Source: an uncultured Clostridia bacterium (lineage in GTDB: Bacteria > Bacillota > Clostridia > Oscillospirales > Ruminococcaceae). Taken from it: a DNA stretch of 40,860 nucleotides. The DNA lies in the NCBI GenBank assembly GCA_947627455.1, contig CANQWC010000020.1, forward strand, positions 1 to 40,860, read 5' to 3'. The translations under genes were made by a program, and so were the position numbers. The notes below the pieces were generated by a model. It did no database searches. It was not told the origin of the DNA and worked only from the letters and a program-made list of their open reading frames with translations. Numbering within the stretch: the stretch's first letter is position 1; each line of letters begins with the position of its first letter. Below, in pieces: positions 1-7,811 of this stretch.

Positions 1-106
1 CCTTGCCCCATTTTCGCCCTAAATTCCGCTTGACAGTTGCCGTAAATTGAATTTTTTGATTGAAAACTTCTTTATGGACACCTGCCCGATCGGGGGAGAT
101 TTTTTG

Positions 107-286
107 TTACAGTTTATTTTTTAATCGCATAGCCAAACTTGCTGTCAGAAGCACTATCGCAACAGCATACGCGATAATGTATGCCCAATCGGGAATGAGG
201 CCGCTTTTGTCGATCAGATGCTTTGTGATGAAAGCCGCCGCGACGATCAGCCCTCCGAGCATTCTTGAAATTTTCATTGCAGTCAT
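107..286 (-). CDS. Small membrane protein next to XRE regulator (59 aa)
   Basis: A 59-residue reading frame starts with ATG at 286 and stops with TAA at 107-109. It begins MTAMKISRMLGG and is mostly hydrophobic, with about two membrane segments (residues ~8-22 and ~33-51) and a basic tail (RLKNKL). It begins 4 nt after the stop of the XRE regulator gene, so the two are probably co-transcribed. A modest ribosome site (GCAGGTG) precedes the ATG. I do not recognise a family. Small membrane proteins paired with membrane-bound XRE regulators are common in Firmicutes, so a sensor or modulator role is possible but only inferred from position. Confidence 0.6.
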   Translation of the reverse strand: MTAMKISRMLGGLIVAAAFITKHLIDKSGLIPDWAYIIAYAVAIVLLTASLAMRLKNKL

Positions 287-290
287 TTGT

Positions 291-806
291 TCACCTGCTT
301 ATTTTTAATTTTTTCAACAGATTAAGCTTCGCTGCCCTGAGTTTTGTGCCCGTGCCGCTCAGGAAAATAAACAGCAAAACAGTTATCCCCAAATTGACAC
401 CGCTCGAGAAGCCCATTAAAAAGCTCGGCAGCTTGCCTTCGATCTCGAAGGAACCCAAAAAAATCGTCACAAACGACAAAATAAGCGACAGTATAAGCAG
501 CCCGCGCAGAGTCTTTTTCAGCCGCAATTTTTCCTCGTTGGCATAGTCCGCGACCTTTTCGATGGTTTCAGCGGTCTGCTCGTCCATATGCGTTTCTTTT
601 CGTTTGCCGTCGAAAATTTCGTCGACCCCGACGCCGTAAAGCTTTGAAAGCTCGAGCAAAAGGCCGAGGTCGGGCATGTTGTTGCCGTTCTCCCATCGCG
701 AAACGCTTCGGTTTGAAACGCCGAGCGTTTCGGCGAGCTGTTCTTGGGTGAGGTTTTTATCGAGGCGCAGCTCTCTGAGGAACGCGCCGATTTTTTGTTG
801 GTCCAT
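291..806 (-). CDS. XRE-family regulator with C-terminal membrane anchor
   Basis: The 171-residue protein has an N-terminal Cro/C1-type helix-turn-helix (residues ~5-60). The core LTQEQLAETLGVSNRSVSRW and the WENGNNMPD stretch are typical of XRE DNA-binding domains. Two hydrophobic segments follow (residues ~101-120 and ~126-150), so the regulator is probably membrane-tethered. The ATG at 806 was chosen because AAAGGAGG lies 6-8 nt upstream; a longer in-frame start at 839 has no ribosome site. The 59-aa membrane protein gene follows after 4 nt. Target genes and signal are unknown; autoregulation of the two-gene unit is the usual arrangement for such proteins. Confidence 0.85.
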   Translation of the reverse strand: MDQQKIGAFLRELRLDKNLTQEQLAETLGVSNRSVSRWENGNNMPDLGLLLELSKLYGVGVDEIFDGKRKETHMDEQTAETIEKVADYANEEKLRLKKTLRGLLILSLILSFVTIFLGSFEIEGKLPSFLMGFSSGVNLGITVLLFIFLSGTGTKLRAAKLNLLKKLKISR

Positions 807-855
807 GGTTTGCCTCCTTTCAGGCTGATGATAGCACAATCGGCAGAAAAATAAC

Positions 856-880
856 AGGACACATCGCGGGAATGTGCCCT
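856..880 (-). terminator. Terminator after alkyltransferase-like gene
   Basis: Arms 856-864 and 872-880 form a 9-bp stem (one G-T pair) with a 7-nt loop. Read on the minus strand it is followed by GTTATTTTT. It lies just past the stop of the gene at 887-1198 and separates it from the XRE gene. Confidence 0.7.
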
Positions 881-886
881 GAAAAA

Positions 887-1198
887 TCAGAAATTCGGCC
901 GCCAGCGGTATTTTTCCATGTCGACCCTGCCGTCTTGGGTGAATTCAACGCCGTCGCGAAGCAGAAGTTCTCGCTGAACGTTTTCGCCGCCGAAAGCAAA
1001 GGCTTCGGAGAGGCCGCCGTCTTTTGTGACGACGCGGTAGCAGGGGATAGCGTCGGGGTCGGGGTTGACATGAAGTGCATAGCCGACGACGCGGCTCCGG
1101 CGGGGGTTTCCCGCATAGGCGGCGACCTGCCCGTAGCTTGCGACGCGGCCGCAGGGAATCATCTTAACGACCTCATATATTTTTTCAAAAGTATTCAT
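887..1198 (-). CDS. MGMT-family DNA alkyltransferase-like protein
   Basis: The 103-residue protein consists of the C-terminal DNA-binding/active-site domain of the O6-alkylguanine-DNA alkyltransferase family (MNTFEKIYEVVKMIPCGRVASYGQVA). It resembles the short stand-alone forms related to YbaZ/Atl1. The active-site motif reads PCYRV. The acceptor cysteine is kept, unlike Atl proteins with Trp there, while the usual His of PCHRV is Tyr. The N-terminal domain of full-length Ogt is absent, which is normal for this subfamily. The start at 1198 is where family similarity begins; the 41 upstream in-frame residues run into repeat DNA. Likely role: recognising or repairing alkylated guanine. Confidence 0.85.
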   Translation of the reverse strand: MNTFEKIYEVVKMIPCGRVASYGQVAAYAGNPRRSRVVGYALHVNPDPDAIPCYRVVTKDGGLSEAFAFGGENVQRELLLRDGVEFTQDGRVDMEKYRWRPNF

Positions 1199-1256
1199 TT
1201 TGGCCTCCGAGCCGAAAAAGCAGCATGTTTCAATGAAAGTTGGTTTTCCTGTCAAA

Positions 1257-1461
1257 ATTAAAAAGTTTTCGGTCCAACCTTTTACAAAAGGTTGGCAGGG
1301 GCCGAGGGGGCAGAGCCCCATCGTCGCGACCGCAGTCGCGAAATTCCCAAAAAAAGCGCAAGCAAAACGCAGGAAGGGGAGCGAAAATCTGTCCGGTGGA
1401 CAGTTTTCGCGTGGGGAGACCCTCGTCGGGGGTCTCCCCGCCGCCGAGCGAAGCTCGGCGG
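1257..1461. repeat. Multi-hairpin intergenic element, copy 1
   Basis: The segment holds consecutive hairpins: 1274-1283 with 1286-1295, 1307-1311 with 1315-1319, 1324-1330 with 1335-1341, 1381-1394 with 1398-1410, and 1438-1447 with 1451-1460. The second half (about 1372-1447) is nearly identical to 40409-40484. The first three stems lie in the same order but differ in sequence while staying paired in both copies. No ribosome site or protein family supports coding here. The gap 1199-1688 holds only this element and further short palindromes. Confidence 0.75.
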
Positions 1462-1688
1462 CTTGAGCTCGGAAAGGGTGCGGGGAAACCCTGCAAGGGT
1501 GTCCCCGCTAAAAAACAGCGGAGGGGGCGCGGGGAAACAAACGACGCCCATTTCAGAGTTCAAAAGGTTTCGTTTGTCAGCGTCGCTCTGCAAAGGCTTG
1601 CGCCTTTGCCCAACAGTGTTTCTGAAACAACAAGGGTGCCCCCGCCAATAAAATCAGCAAAATGGAGTGGGGGGGAAACAAACGGCCC

Positions 1689-2912
1689 CTATTCCACCCT
1701 CAAAAACTCCTCGGGGATATACGACAGCACCTTGTCGAGGTTCTGGCGGTTGAAATCTGGCGAGCCGTGCGCCGCGAGCTCCTCGTCGGTATATTCGGCA
1801 TACGGCACAATGTGAATCTGGTAATAGTTCGCGCCGTACTGGGTTATAATCGGCACGGCGCCGACGTCGGAAATCGAAATCTCGCCCGTGAGCGAATTCT
1901 TCGTGACGGTGAGCTCGCCGATCATTCCGACCATCGCCTTATAGTTTTCCTGAGCCGACACAAAGTTACCGAGGCAGTAGAAGCAGAACCCCTCGGTGCC
2001 GTCGTCGCGCTTGATGTACTCCATCTCCTGAACGGTGTGCGGCTGGGTGCCGATGATGATATCAGCGCCCCAATCGACAAACTGTTTTGCGAGGGTTCGC
2101 TGGCTTTCGGTGACGTCGTTTGATATCTCTTTTCCGAAGTGCGGCGAAACGATCACGACGTCGGCAATTTCATCGGCGCGTTTGATTTGCTGCTCGATGA
2201 CGTCAAGCTCTTTGAGATATGTTACCTTGCATGGCGAATCCTCTGGCAGAGAAAGCCCGTTTGTATGCTCAGTATAGCCCAAGAACGCAAAGGTTATTCC
2301 GTTGACCTCAAGCGTTCTGATGTTGTTCATGTCCTCTTCGTCGCGATAAGCCCCGTAGCGGATTATTCCCTCGTGCGAATCCCAGAACCTGAGTGTCGCC
2401 AGAAGCCCCTCTTCGCCGCGGTCAAGAACATGGTTATTTGACATCGAGAAAGCGTCAAAGCCGAGTTCAATCATCTGTTCGCCGAGGTCTGCAGGCGAGC
2501 AGAACCTCGGGTAGTCCGAGGGCTCAAGCTCGTCGGTGACTATGGTTTCCTGATTTAAAATCGCGAGGTCTGCGTCTTTTATATAGTGCTCGACCCGCTC
2601 ATAGACGTATGAAAAATCATAGCCCTCGTCGTCGCCGTTTGCCTTTGCGCGGCGCTTAGCCTGATTGTAGATCGACGAGTGAATGAGGTTATCGCCCGCG
2701 CAGACAAGGTTTACCTCGTAGAATTCGGGCTCGGGCGGCTCGGTCGTCGTTGTCGGCTCGGTGACGGTCGTCGGCGGGGTAGTGATAGGCTCGGTAGCTT
2801 CGGTCGCGACGGTTCTGTCGGGAACCATCGGCGGCTTTTCCTCAACCCTGCCGCAGGACGACATCAGCGCGACGCAGCATATCACGCAGAGAAAAGATTT
2901 AACAGCTTTCAT
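1689..2912 (-). CDS. CapA-family lipoprotein (poly-gamma-glutamate synthesis-type metallophosphatase fold)
   Basis: The start at 2912 (MKAVKSFLCVICCVALMSSC) has GTGAGG just upstream; the in-frame start at 2957 would overlap the previous gene and has no ribosome site. The 407-aa product has a signal peptide ending in a lipobox-like SSC, so the mature protein is probably lipid-anchored outside the cell. A Thr/Pro/Glu-rich linker follows (residues ~30-65). The remainder is a CapA domain with the usual motifs AGDNLIH, NQET, SMSNNHVLD, SPHFGKE and GTQPHTVQ. CapA proteins belong to capsule polyglutamate assembly but are also widespread as orphans. No capBC partner is visible, so the substrate is unknown. 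Last gene of the minus-strand run from uxuA. Confidence 0.85.
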   Translation of the reverse strand: MKAVKSFLCVICCVALMSSCGRVEEKPPMVPDRTVATEATEPITTPPTTVTEPTTTTEPPEPEFYEVNLVCAGDNLIHSSIYNQAKRRAKANGDDEGYDFSYVYERVEHYIKDADLAILNQETIVTDELEPSDYPRFCSPADLGEQMIELGFDAFSMSNNHVLDRGEEGLLATLRFWDSHEGIIRYGAYRDEEDMNNIRTLEVNGITFAFLGYTEHTNGLSLPEDSPCKVTYLKELDVIEQQIKRADEIADVVIVSPHFGKEISNDVTESQRTLAKQFVDWGADIIIGTQPHTVQEMEYIKRDDGTEGFCFYCLGNFVSAQENYKAMVGMIGELTVTKNSLTGEISISDVGAVPIITQYGANYYQIHIVPYAEYTDEELAAHGSPDFNRQNLDKVLSYIPEEFLRVE

Positions 2913-2934
2913 AGAATGCCTCACAAAGCGCCCG

Positions 2935-3264
2935 TCAATTCTCGAAATCATTTTCATTCGGAGCGCTTATCTTTTTTATGATTTTGTAGATAAGATATAT
3001 TGCCCACGGCACAAGGCATGCGCCTAAAATTAACGCCGACCAGATTCCCAGAATGAGATAGCCGATGGCGTCCCAGCCCTGCGCGAATAACAAGCCGATG
3101 AACAGCGCGGCAGTGATTATCGCGAAAATCGCGGCGGGAATGATCCTTATTATCAGCGACTTAACGCGAAAGCAGAGCAGAAGCTGAACGACAAAGGCCA
3201 GCGGAATTATCAGAAAGAGAATGACCTCTCCGAGGTTCAGCGAGCCCGCGTGAATATCCATCAT
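2935..3264 (-). CDS. Small membrane protein, unknown function
   Basis: The 109-aa protein has about three to four hydrophobic segments (residues ~12-32, ~37-60, ~66-98) and a charged tail (KKISAPNENDFEN). Its start has an AAGGGG-type ribosome site; ATG occurs twice in a row and either could be used. It lies 18 nt after uxuB and 22 nt before the CapA gene, so it is probably in the same transcript. I do not recognise a family. Confidence 0.7.
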   Translation of the reverse strand: MMDIHAGSLNLGEVILFLIIPLAFVVQLLLCFRVKSLIIRIIPAAIFAIITAALFIGLLFAQGWDAIGYLILGIWSALILGACLVPWAIYLIYKIIKKISAPNENDFEN

Positions 3265-3282
3265 AAGCCTTCGCCCCTTTCG

Positions 3283-4884
3283 TCAGAGGTGCTTTTTGAG
3301 GGTCTCGCGTACAGCGCCTTTTCCCGCGATGAGCTCTTTGAAATATCCCTCGATTTTTTCGGCGAGCCCCGCCTTTACAAGGTCTGAGCCGAAAACGGTC
3401 TCGTTTTCAAGAATCGGCCTGAGCTTTTCGCCGACCGTCTCGGGCCTGCCGATCTCGATTCCCGCAAGCTTTGCCTGAAGCTCGTCCTTGAGCGGGTCAG
3501 AGGAAACCTCAATAGGTTCAAGGTTATCATCGAGCGCCAAAAGATATCTCAGCCAGCCCGCAATTGCAAGCGGAACAGCGGTTAGCTCAGAGGCTTTTCC
3601 CGCCGAGGTATAGCTTTTAATCGTCTCTCCGAAGCGAATGCCCACCTTTTGCGATGTGTCGGTCGCGATTCTCTGCGGCGCGTCGGGCATAAACGGGTTG
3701 GGCAGGCGCTCGTTCACTACCTCGTCGATAAAGGCGCGGGGGCTTATTATCTTCGGGTCGGTGACGACGGGCAGCCCCTCGTCATAGCCCAATTTTTTAA
3801 TGAGCTTGACAAGTTCCCGATCCTTCATTTCCTCGCAGATAAGAGTATAGTCGAGCATACAGCCGTAGACCGCGAGCGCGGTGTGAAGCGGGTTGAGGCA
3901 GGTCGTGACCTTCATTCTCTCGGTCTTGTTGACGGTGTCGCGGTCGGTGAGGTATACCCCCGCCTTTTCAAGCGGCGGCCGCCCGTTCGGAAAATCGTCC
4001 TCAACGACGAGATACTGCGGTCTCTCGGCGTTTACGAACGGCGCGATATAGGTGTTCTTCGATGTGATTATCGGCGCCATGTCCTCAATTCCCGCTGCGG
4101 CGAGCTTTTCCTCGACCGATTTAGCGGGGCGAGGGGTTATTTTGTCTATCATCGACCACGGGAAGGAGACCGCCGAGCTTTCAAGATAATCGGTGAAGTC
4201 CTTCGGCGCGAAGCCCTTTTCGACCCATGCTTTCGCGACGGTCATCACCGAGCTTTTGAGCTTTTCGCCGTTGTGCGAGCAGTTGTCCATGCTCACGACG
4301 GCGAGCGGCAACTTGCCCGCCCTGAACCTTTCAAGAAGCATCGCCGCGACAAAGCTCATCGCGTGGCGGGGCTTTTCGGGGCCGTTCTCGATATCGCCCG
4401 AAACCACCGAAAGAAGCTTTCCCGATGTGTCGGTGATCGCGTAGCCCTTTTCGGTGATGGTGAAGCTTATCATCTGCAAAGACGGCGAGGCGAATATCTC
4501 TTTGAAGCGGGCCATCTCTGCGGCGTCGGTGTGGTCGGCCCTGAGCGCCTCGGCTACCGAGCCGATAATTTCGCAGTCGCTCGAACCGTCTGAATTGAGG
4601 CTCACGTTGAGGGTGAGGTTGTCAAACGGCTTGTAAATTTTGTCAATGATCTCGTAGTCGAAGGTGTCGGCCGCGATGATTCCGCAGTCAGAGAGCCCCT
4701 CGTTGAGAAGCCTTTGCTGAAGCGAGGCGATGAACCCCCTGAAGATATTTCCCGCGCCGAAGTGAAGCCAGATAGGGCTTTTTTTGGTCTTTTCGGCGAC
4801 GGCTGAGACGTCATATCGCGGCAGGGCGACCTTTGCGGCCTCCCATGCGCCCTTGTCCGCCAAAGAGGTTATATTGAGTTTCAT
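3283..4884 (-). CDS. uxuB: Fructuronate reductase / mannonate oxidoreductase
   Basis: This 533-aa member of the mannitol dehydrogenase family interconverts D-fructuronate and D-mannonate with NAD(H) in the cytoplasm, one step before mannonate dehydratase. The N-terminal Rossmann motif is LHFGAGNIFRGF. The family signature with the catalytic-site residues reads VVSMDNCSHNGEKL, and the C-terminal mannitol-dehydrogenase domain is complete. The start MKLNITSL at 4884 is preceded by AAAGGA; the upstream in-frame ATG at 4911 has no ribosome site. It lies 31 nt downstream of uxuA. The gene symbol rests on the pairing with uxuA, since relatives include tagaturonate reductase and polyol dehydrogenases. 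Confidence 0.88.
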   Translation of the reverse strand: MKLNITSLADKGAWEAAKVALPRYDVSAVAEKTKKSPIWLHFGAGNIFRGFIASLQQRLLNEGLSDCGIIAADTFDYEIIDKIYKPFDNLTLNVSLNSDGSSDCEIIGSVAEALRADHTDAAEMARFKEIFASPSLQMISFTITEKGYAITDTSGKLLSVVSGDIENGPEKPRHAMSFVAAMLLERFRAGKLPLAVVSMDNCSHNGEKLKSSVMTVAKAWVEKGFAPKDFTDYLESSAVSFPWSMIDKITPRPAKSVEEKLAAAGIEDMAPIITSKNTYIAPFVNAERPQYLVVEDDFPNGRPPLEKAGVYLTDRDTVNKTERMKVTTCLNPLHTALAVYGCMLDYTLICEEMKDRELVKLIKKLGYDEGLPVVTDPKIISPRAFIDEVVNERLPNPFMPDAPQRIATDTSQKVGIRFGETIKSYTSAGKASELTAVPLAIAGWLRYLLALDDNLEPIEVSSDPLKDELQAKLAGIEIGRPETVGEKLRPILENETVFGSDLVKAGLAEKIEGYFKELIAGKGAVRETLKKHL

Positions 4885-4915
4885 CTTATTATTCCTTTCT
4901 ATATCTGACATCTGA

Positions 4916-5995
4916 TTATCTCATATCCGCCTTCTCAATGGCTTCCCATAGCCCGTTGAGATAGCAGGCGCCGAGAGCGCGGTCATAGAGCCCGTAGCCC
5001 GGGCGGCCGACCTCGCCCCAGATCATTCTTCCGTGGTCGGGCCTGATATATGTGTCGGGGCAGAAGTCGTGGACGGCCTTCATTATCGCGTACATATCAA
5101 GGTCGCCCTCGCTTGAAAGGTGCGCCGATTCGCAGAAGCAGCGGTCGCTGCCGAGGTGCTTTAGGTTTCTGACGTGCAGACAGCCGATTCTGCCCATTTT
5201 GCCGAAGTGCTCGATCACCTTTACTACGTCGTTGTTGACGTTCGAGCCGAACGAGCCCGTGCAGAGGCAGACGGTGTTCGAGGGGCTGTCGTGAAGCTTG
5301 ATTATCTTATCATACCCCTCCTGATCGTGAGCGAGGCGGGGCAGCCCGAAGATCTTCCACCCGGGGTCATCGGGGTGACAGGCCATCACGACGCCGCATT
5401 CCTCGCAGGTCGGGATAATGCCGTCGAGGAAGTATTTATAGTTCTCCAAAAGCTTCTCCTCGTCGATGTTCTTATAAAGCTCCAAGACCTTTTCAAGGTC
5501 GGCGAGGCGCTCGGGCTCCCACCCGGGGAGGGAAAAGCCGTTGCAGTTTTCGGCGGTGCGCTTCACGATGTCAATCGGCGAGAGTGTGCCGAGCTCGGCT
5601 TCGTCGTAATACATCGAGGTCGAGCCGTCGGGGTTGGGTCTCGCGAGGTCGGTTCTGAGCCAGTCAAGAACAGGCATGAAGTTGTAGACGATAACCTTGA
5701 CGCCGTATTTTGCAAGGTTGCGAATGGTGATGCGGTAGTTTTCTATGTATTGATCGCGGGTCGGCAACCCGAGCTTGATGTCCTCATGAACGTTGACGCT
5801 CTCGATGACCTCACATTCAAGCCCAGCCGCGTGAACCTCGTCGATATAGCTCTTGATCTCATCTTCGGTCCAGACCTCGCCCGCGGCCTTATAGTCCAAA
5901 AAGCCCATGACGCCTGTCATTCCCGGAATCTGCCTGATTTGCTCAAGGGTGACGCTGTCGCTCTTCGAGCCGAACCATCTGAATGTCATTTTCAT
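4916..5995 (-). CDS. uxuA: Mannonate dehydratase
   Basis: The 359-aa protein matches mannonate dehydratase over its full length ([20 protein letters not shown]). It removes water from D-mannonate to give 2-keto-3-deoxygluconate in glucuronate catabolism. Family features include the ACHPDDPG stretch, HVRNLKH and [11 protein letters not shown], which carry metal-binding His/Cys/Asp residues. The length fits the short Gram-positive form, shorter than the ~394-aa E. coli enzyme. The start at 5995 has GAAAGGAAG upstream; an in-frame start 18 nt earlier sits inside that site. First gene of the operon. No kdgK, kdgA or uxaC is in the window, so the later steps must be encoded elsewhere. Confidence 0.95.
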   Translation of the reverse strand: MKMTFRWFGSKSDSVTLEQIRQIPGMTGVMGFLDYKAAGEVWTEDEIKSYIDEVHAAGLECEVIESVNVHEDIKLGLPTRDQYIENYRITIRNLAKYGVKVIVYNFMPVLDWLRTDLARPNPDGSTSMYYDEAELGTLSPIDIVKRTAENCNGFSLPGWEPERLADLEKVLELYKNIDEEKLLENYKYFLDGIIPTCEECGVVMACHPDDPGWKIFGLPRLAHDQEGYDKIIKLHDSPSNTVCLCTGSFGSNVNNDVVKVIEHFGKMGRIGCLHVRNLKHLGSDRCFCESAHLSSEGDLDMYAIMKAVHDFCPDTYIRPDHGRMIWGEVGRPGYGLYDRALGACYLNGLWEAIEKADMR

Positions 5996-6032
5996 ATTAA
6001 AACTTCCTTTCAATAAAAATCTCTCAGATTAA

Positions 6033-6061
6033 ATAATACCACGCTTCAAGGCTTTATTCAA
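6033..6061 (-). promoter_or_regulatory. uxuAB promoter
   Basis: On the minus strand a -35 TTGAAT (6056-6061) and a -10 TATTAT (6033-6038) are separated by exactly 17 nt, about 40 nt upstream of the uxuA start. Confidence 0.75.
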
Positions 6062-6064
6062 GCG
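6042..6064. promoter_or_regulatory. Imperfect palindrome over the uxuAB promoter (candidate operator)
   Basis: Eight-base arms at 6042-6049 (CGCTTCAA) and 6057-6064 (TTCAAGCG) form an inverted repeat with one mismatch. It covers the -35 box and most of the spacer. A repressor bound here would block the polymerase. The regulator (GntR- or LacI-type would be usual for hexuronate genes) is not in the window. Confidence 0.5.
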
Positions 6065-6113
6065 TTATTTCAATTTTTTTCTTGCAAAACGGAAAATCTC
6101 TCACATCTTTGCA

Positions 6114-6143
6114 TTGACATCGCCCGAAAGGGGAGTGTATAAT
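6114..6143 (+). promoter_or_regulatory. Consensus sigma-A promoter of the acetyltransferase gene
   Basis: TTGACA (6114-6119) and TATAAT (6138-6143) are both perfect boxes with an 18-nt spacer. A GGAGG ribosome site and ATG follow. It is divergent from the uxuAB promoter, about 53 nt apart. Confidence 0.85.
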
Positions 6144-6172
6144 AAAACCCGAGAACAATCGGAGGTGTGATT

Positions 6173-6790
6173 ATGACTCAACGTGAAAGAATGGAAAAGG
6201 GCCTTGTCTACGACCCTTCTGACGATTCCCTCAAGGGCGAGCAGGCCGAGCTTGCCGAGTTTTTGTACGATTTCAACCACTCCCGCCCGAGCGAGCAGGA
6301 AAAGCGCGACGCTCTCCTTAAGAAAATGCTCGGCGCCGTCGGCGAGGGCTGTTACATCGAGCCGCCGTTTTACGCCAACTGGTCGGGAAAGAACGTTTAT
6401 TTCGGCTCGCATGTCTATGCGAATTTCGGGCTTACGCTTGTCGACGACGCGAAGATAACCGTCGGCGATTATGTCATGTTCGGGCCGCATGTCACCATCG
6501 CGACCGCGAACCACACCGTCTGGCCCGAGCTGAGGCTCAGGGAGATGCAGTATAACCGCGGCGTGACCATCGGAAGAAACGTCTGGATAGGCGCGGGAAC
6601 GGTCATCGTGCCCGGGGTCAGCATCGGCGAAAATTCTGTCATCGGCGCGGGCAGCGTCGTCACCCGAGATATCCCCGCGAACGTCGTTGCGGTCGGCGTG
6701 CCCTGCAGAGTTATGCGGCCGATATCCGAGCACGACCGCGAGTATTTTTATCGCGATGAAAAAATCGACTGGGAGAACATCGAGCTTTGA
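6173..6790 (+). CDS. Maltose/galactoside O-acetyltransferase-like enzyme
   Basis: The 205-aa protein belongs to the LacA/Maa family of acetyl-CoA-dependent sugar acetyltransferases. It has the N-terminal Mac domain (MTQRERMEKGLVYDPSD) and a left-handed beta helix of hexapeptide repeats in the C-terminal half. The catalytic-His segment is ATANHTV, and later repeats read WIGAGTVIVPGVSIGENSVIGAGSVV. ATG at 6173 has GGAGG 7 nt upstream; a GTG two codons earlier overlaps that site. It has its own strong promoter. The sugar substrate cannot be told from sequence; a detoxifying role is typical. Confidence 0.9.
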   Translation: MTQRERMEKGLVYDPSDDSLKGEQAELAEFLYDFNHSRPSEQEKRDALLKKMLGAVGEGCYIEPPFYANWSGKNVYFGSHVYANFGLTLVDDAKITVGDYVMFGPHVTIATANHTVWPELRLREMQYNRGVTIGRNVWIGAGTVIVPGVSIGENSVIGAGSVVTRDIPANVVAVGVPCRVMRPISEHDREYFYRDEKIDWENIEL

Positions 6791-6805
6791 GCGCACGGTG
6801 AAAAT

Positions 6806-6952
6806 ATGAGACTTGAATATGAAAATCTGACGGTCAGAAGCGCCGAAGACGCCGACATACCCTTTTATGTGATGTGGTGGAACGACGGCGAGCTTCAGAC
6901 TACCGTTTTCTGCGAGCTTTTGCCCGAAAATTTCGTGAGCTTTATAAAATGA
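6806..6952 (+). pseudogene. Remnant of a GNAT acetyltransferase gene
   Basis: A 48-codon frame begins MRLEYENLTVRSAEDADIPF and continues VMWWNDGE. This is how many GNAT-family N-acetyltransferases of Clostridia start (about 160-180 aa normally). The frame then joins a short unrelated-looking tail (LLPENFVSFIK) and stops right before a terminator. The acetyl-CoA binding motif is missing. It starts 15 nt after the sugar acetyltransferase and was probably its co-transcribed neighbour before an internal deletion. Expression as a short peptide cannot be excluded. Confidence 0.65.
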
Positions 6953-6953
6953 G

Positions 6954-6981
6954 AAATCCCCTCGGCAGAGGGGATTTTTTT
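6954..6981 (+). terminator. Terminator after acetyltransferase/GNAT remnant
   Basis: The stem AATCCCCTC / GAGGGGATT has a 4-nt loop followed by seven T. It closes the plus-strand unit that starts at 6114. Confidence 0.85.
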
Positions 6982-7035
6982 AATCAATAAATCATCAAGA
7001 GAGAATTTTTCAACAAACGATTGAGAAAACGGCAA

Positions 7036-7068
7036 TAAAAATCCCCCGCCGAGGCAGGGGACTTTTAA
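7036..7068 (-). terminator. Rubrerythrin terminator
   Basis: Read on the minus strand, TCCCCTGCC and GGCGGGGGA pair across a 3-nt loop (one mismatch or wobble), followed by TTTTTATT. It lies just past the rbr stop codon. Confidence 0.8.
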
Positions 7069-7072
7069 TTTC

Positions 7073-7606
7073 TCAATAGTTTTCTTTCCTGACTTCAAAG
7101 AAGCTCTGGGGGTGTGCGCAGACGGGGCAAACAGCGGGTGCTTTCTTGCCGATGACAAGATGACCGCAGTTGCGGCATTCCCACATGGTCTCCTCAGACT
7201 TCTCAAATACCTTCTGCATCTCAACGTTGTTGAGAAGAGCGCGGTATCTTTCCTCGTGAGCCTTTTCGATAGCGGCGACGGCTTTGAATCTGTATGCGAT
7301 GGCGGTGAAGCCCTCTTCCTCCGCCTCTTTGGCGAAGGTCGCGTACATGTCGGTCCACTCATAGTTCTCGCCCTCGGCCGCTGCCTTGAGGTTTTCGGCG
7401 GTGGTGCCGATTCCCTTGAGCTCTTTAAGCCAGAGCTTTGCGTGTTCCTTTTCGTTCTCGGCGGTCTTAAGGAAGATCTCCGCTATTTGCTCATATCCTT
7501 CCTTCTTTGCGACGGAAGCGAAATAAGTATACTTGTTTCTTGCCTGAGATTCGCCCGCGAAAGCTGTCTGAAGGTTCTTTTCTGTTTTGCTGCCTTTAAG
7601 TTCCAT
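7073..7606 (-). CDS. rbr: Rubrerythrin
   Basis: The 177-aa di-iron protein reduces hydrogen peroxide in anaerobes, taking electrons via rubredoxin or NADH-dependent partners. The N-terminal ferritin-like four-helix domain (residues 1-135) carries Glu19, E52-x2-H55 and E114-x2-H117 as likely iron ligands. The C-terminal rubredoxin-like domain has C144-x2-C147 and C160-x2-C163 for a single Fe. Start [10 protein letters not shown] at 7606 follows AAGGAGAG; the 17 residues upstream in frame are not part of the family. It has its own promoter and terminator, so it is monocistronic. No PerR-like box was identified. Confidence 0.96.
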   Translation of the reverse strand: MELKGSKTEKNLQTAFAGESQARNKYTYFASVAKKEGYEQIAEIFLKTAENEKEHAKLWLKELKGIGTTAENLKAAAEGENYEWTDMYATFAKEAEEEGFTAIAYRFKAVAAIEKAHEERYRALLNNVEMQKVFEKSEETMWECRNCGHLVIGKKAPAVCPVCAHPQSFFEVRKENY

Positions 7607-7668
7607 GATAAATCTCTCCTTACATGCTGAATTTTGGTATCCGAGAGGTGTTTCCACCTGTCAGAAAT

Positions 7669-7697
7669 ATTATAACAATTTCTTTTATCAAAGTCAA
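7669..7697 (-). promoter_or_regulatory. Rubrerythrin promoter
   Basis: On the minus strand TTGACT (7692-7697) and TATAAT (7669-7674) are spaced by 17 nt, about 60 nt upstream of the rbr ATG. Confidence 0.8.
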
Positions 7698-7811
7698 TAT
7701 CCCGCCGAGGGCTTTTTTCGCGATATTTTACCTTGCAAATTCTACCAAAATCGCGCTTCGGTTCGTATAAAATATTCCATACTCCGAAGTATTGTTGAAA
7801 GGAAGATAAAG

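Noticed and set aside
60-308. 82-aa plus-strand frame
   Set aside because: It is antisense to the 59-aa membrane protein gene, which has a better context (4 nt after the XRE gene).
1282-1651. Overlapping frames on both strands (88-191 aa)
   Set aside because: They lie in the hairpin element, are rich in Arg/Pro/Gly from GC-rich repeats, lack ribosome sites and match no family.
3649-4593. 314-aa plus-strand frame
   Set aside because: It is the antisense shadow of uxuB; the minus-strand protein is a full-length conserved enzyme.
7690-7800. Spo0A-controlled promoter of spoIIE
   Set aside because: A TATAAA-like -10 is present, but I could not find a -35 at the right distance or a convincing 0A box.
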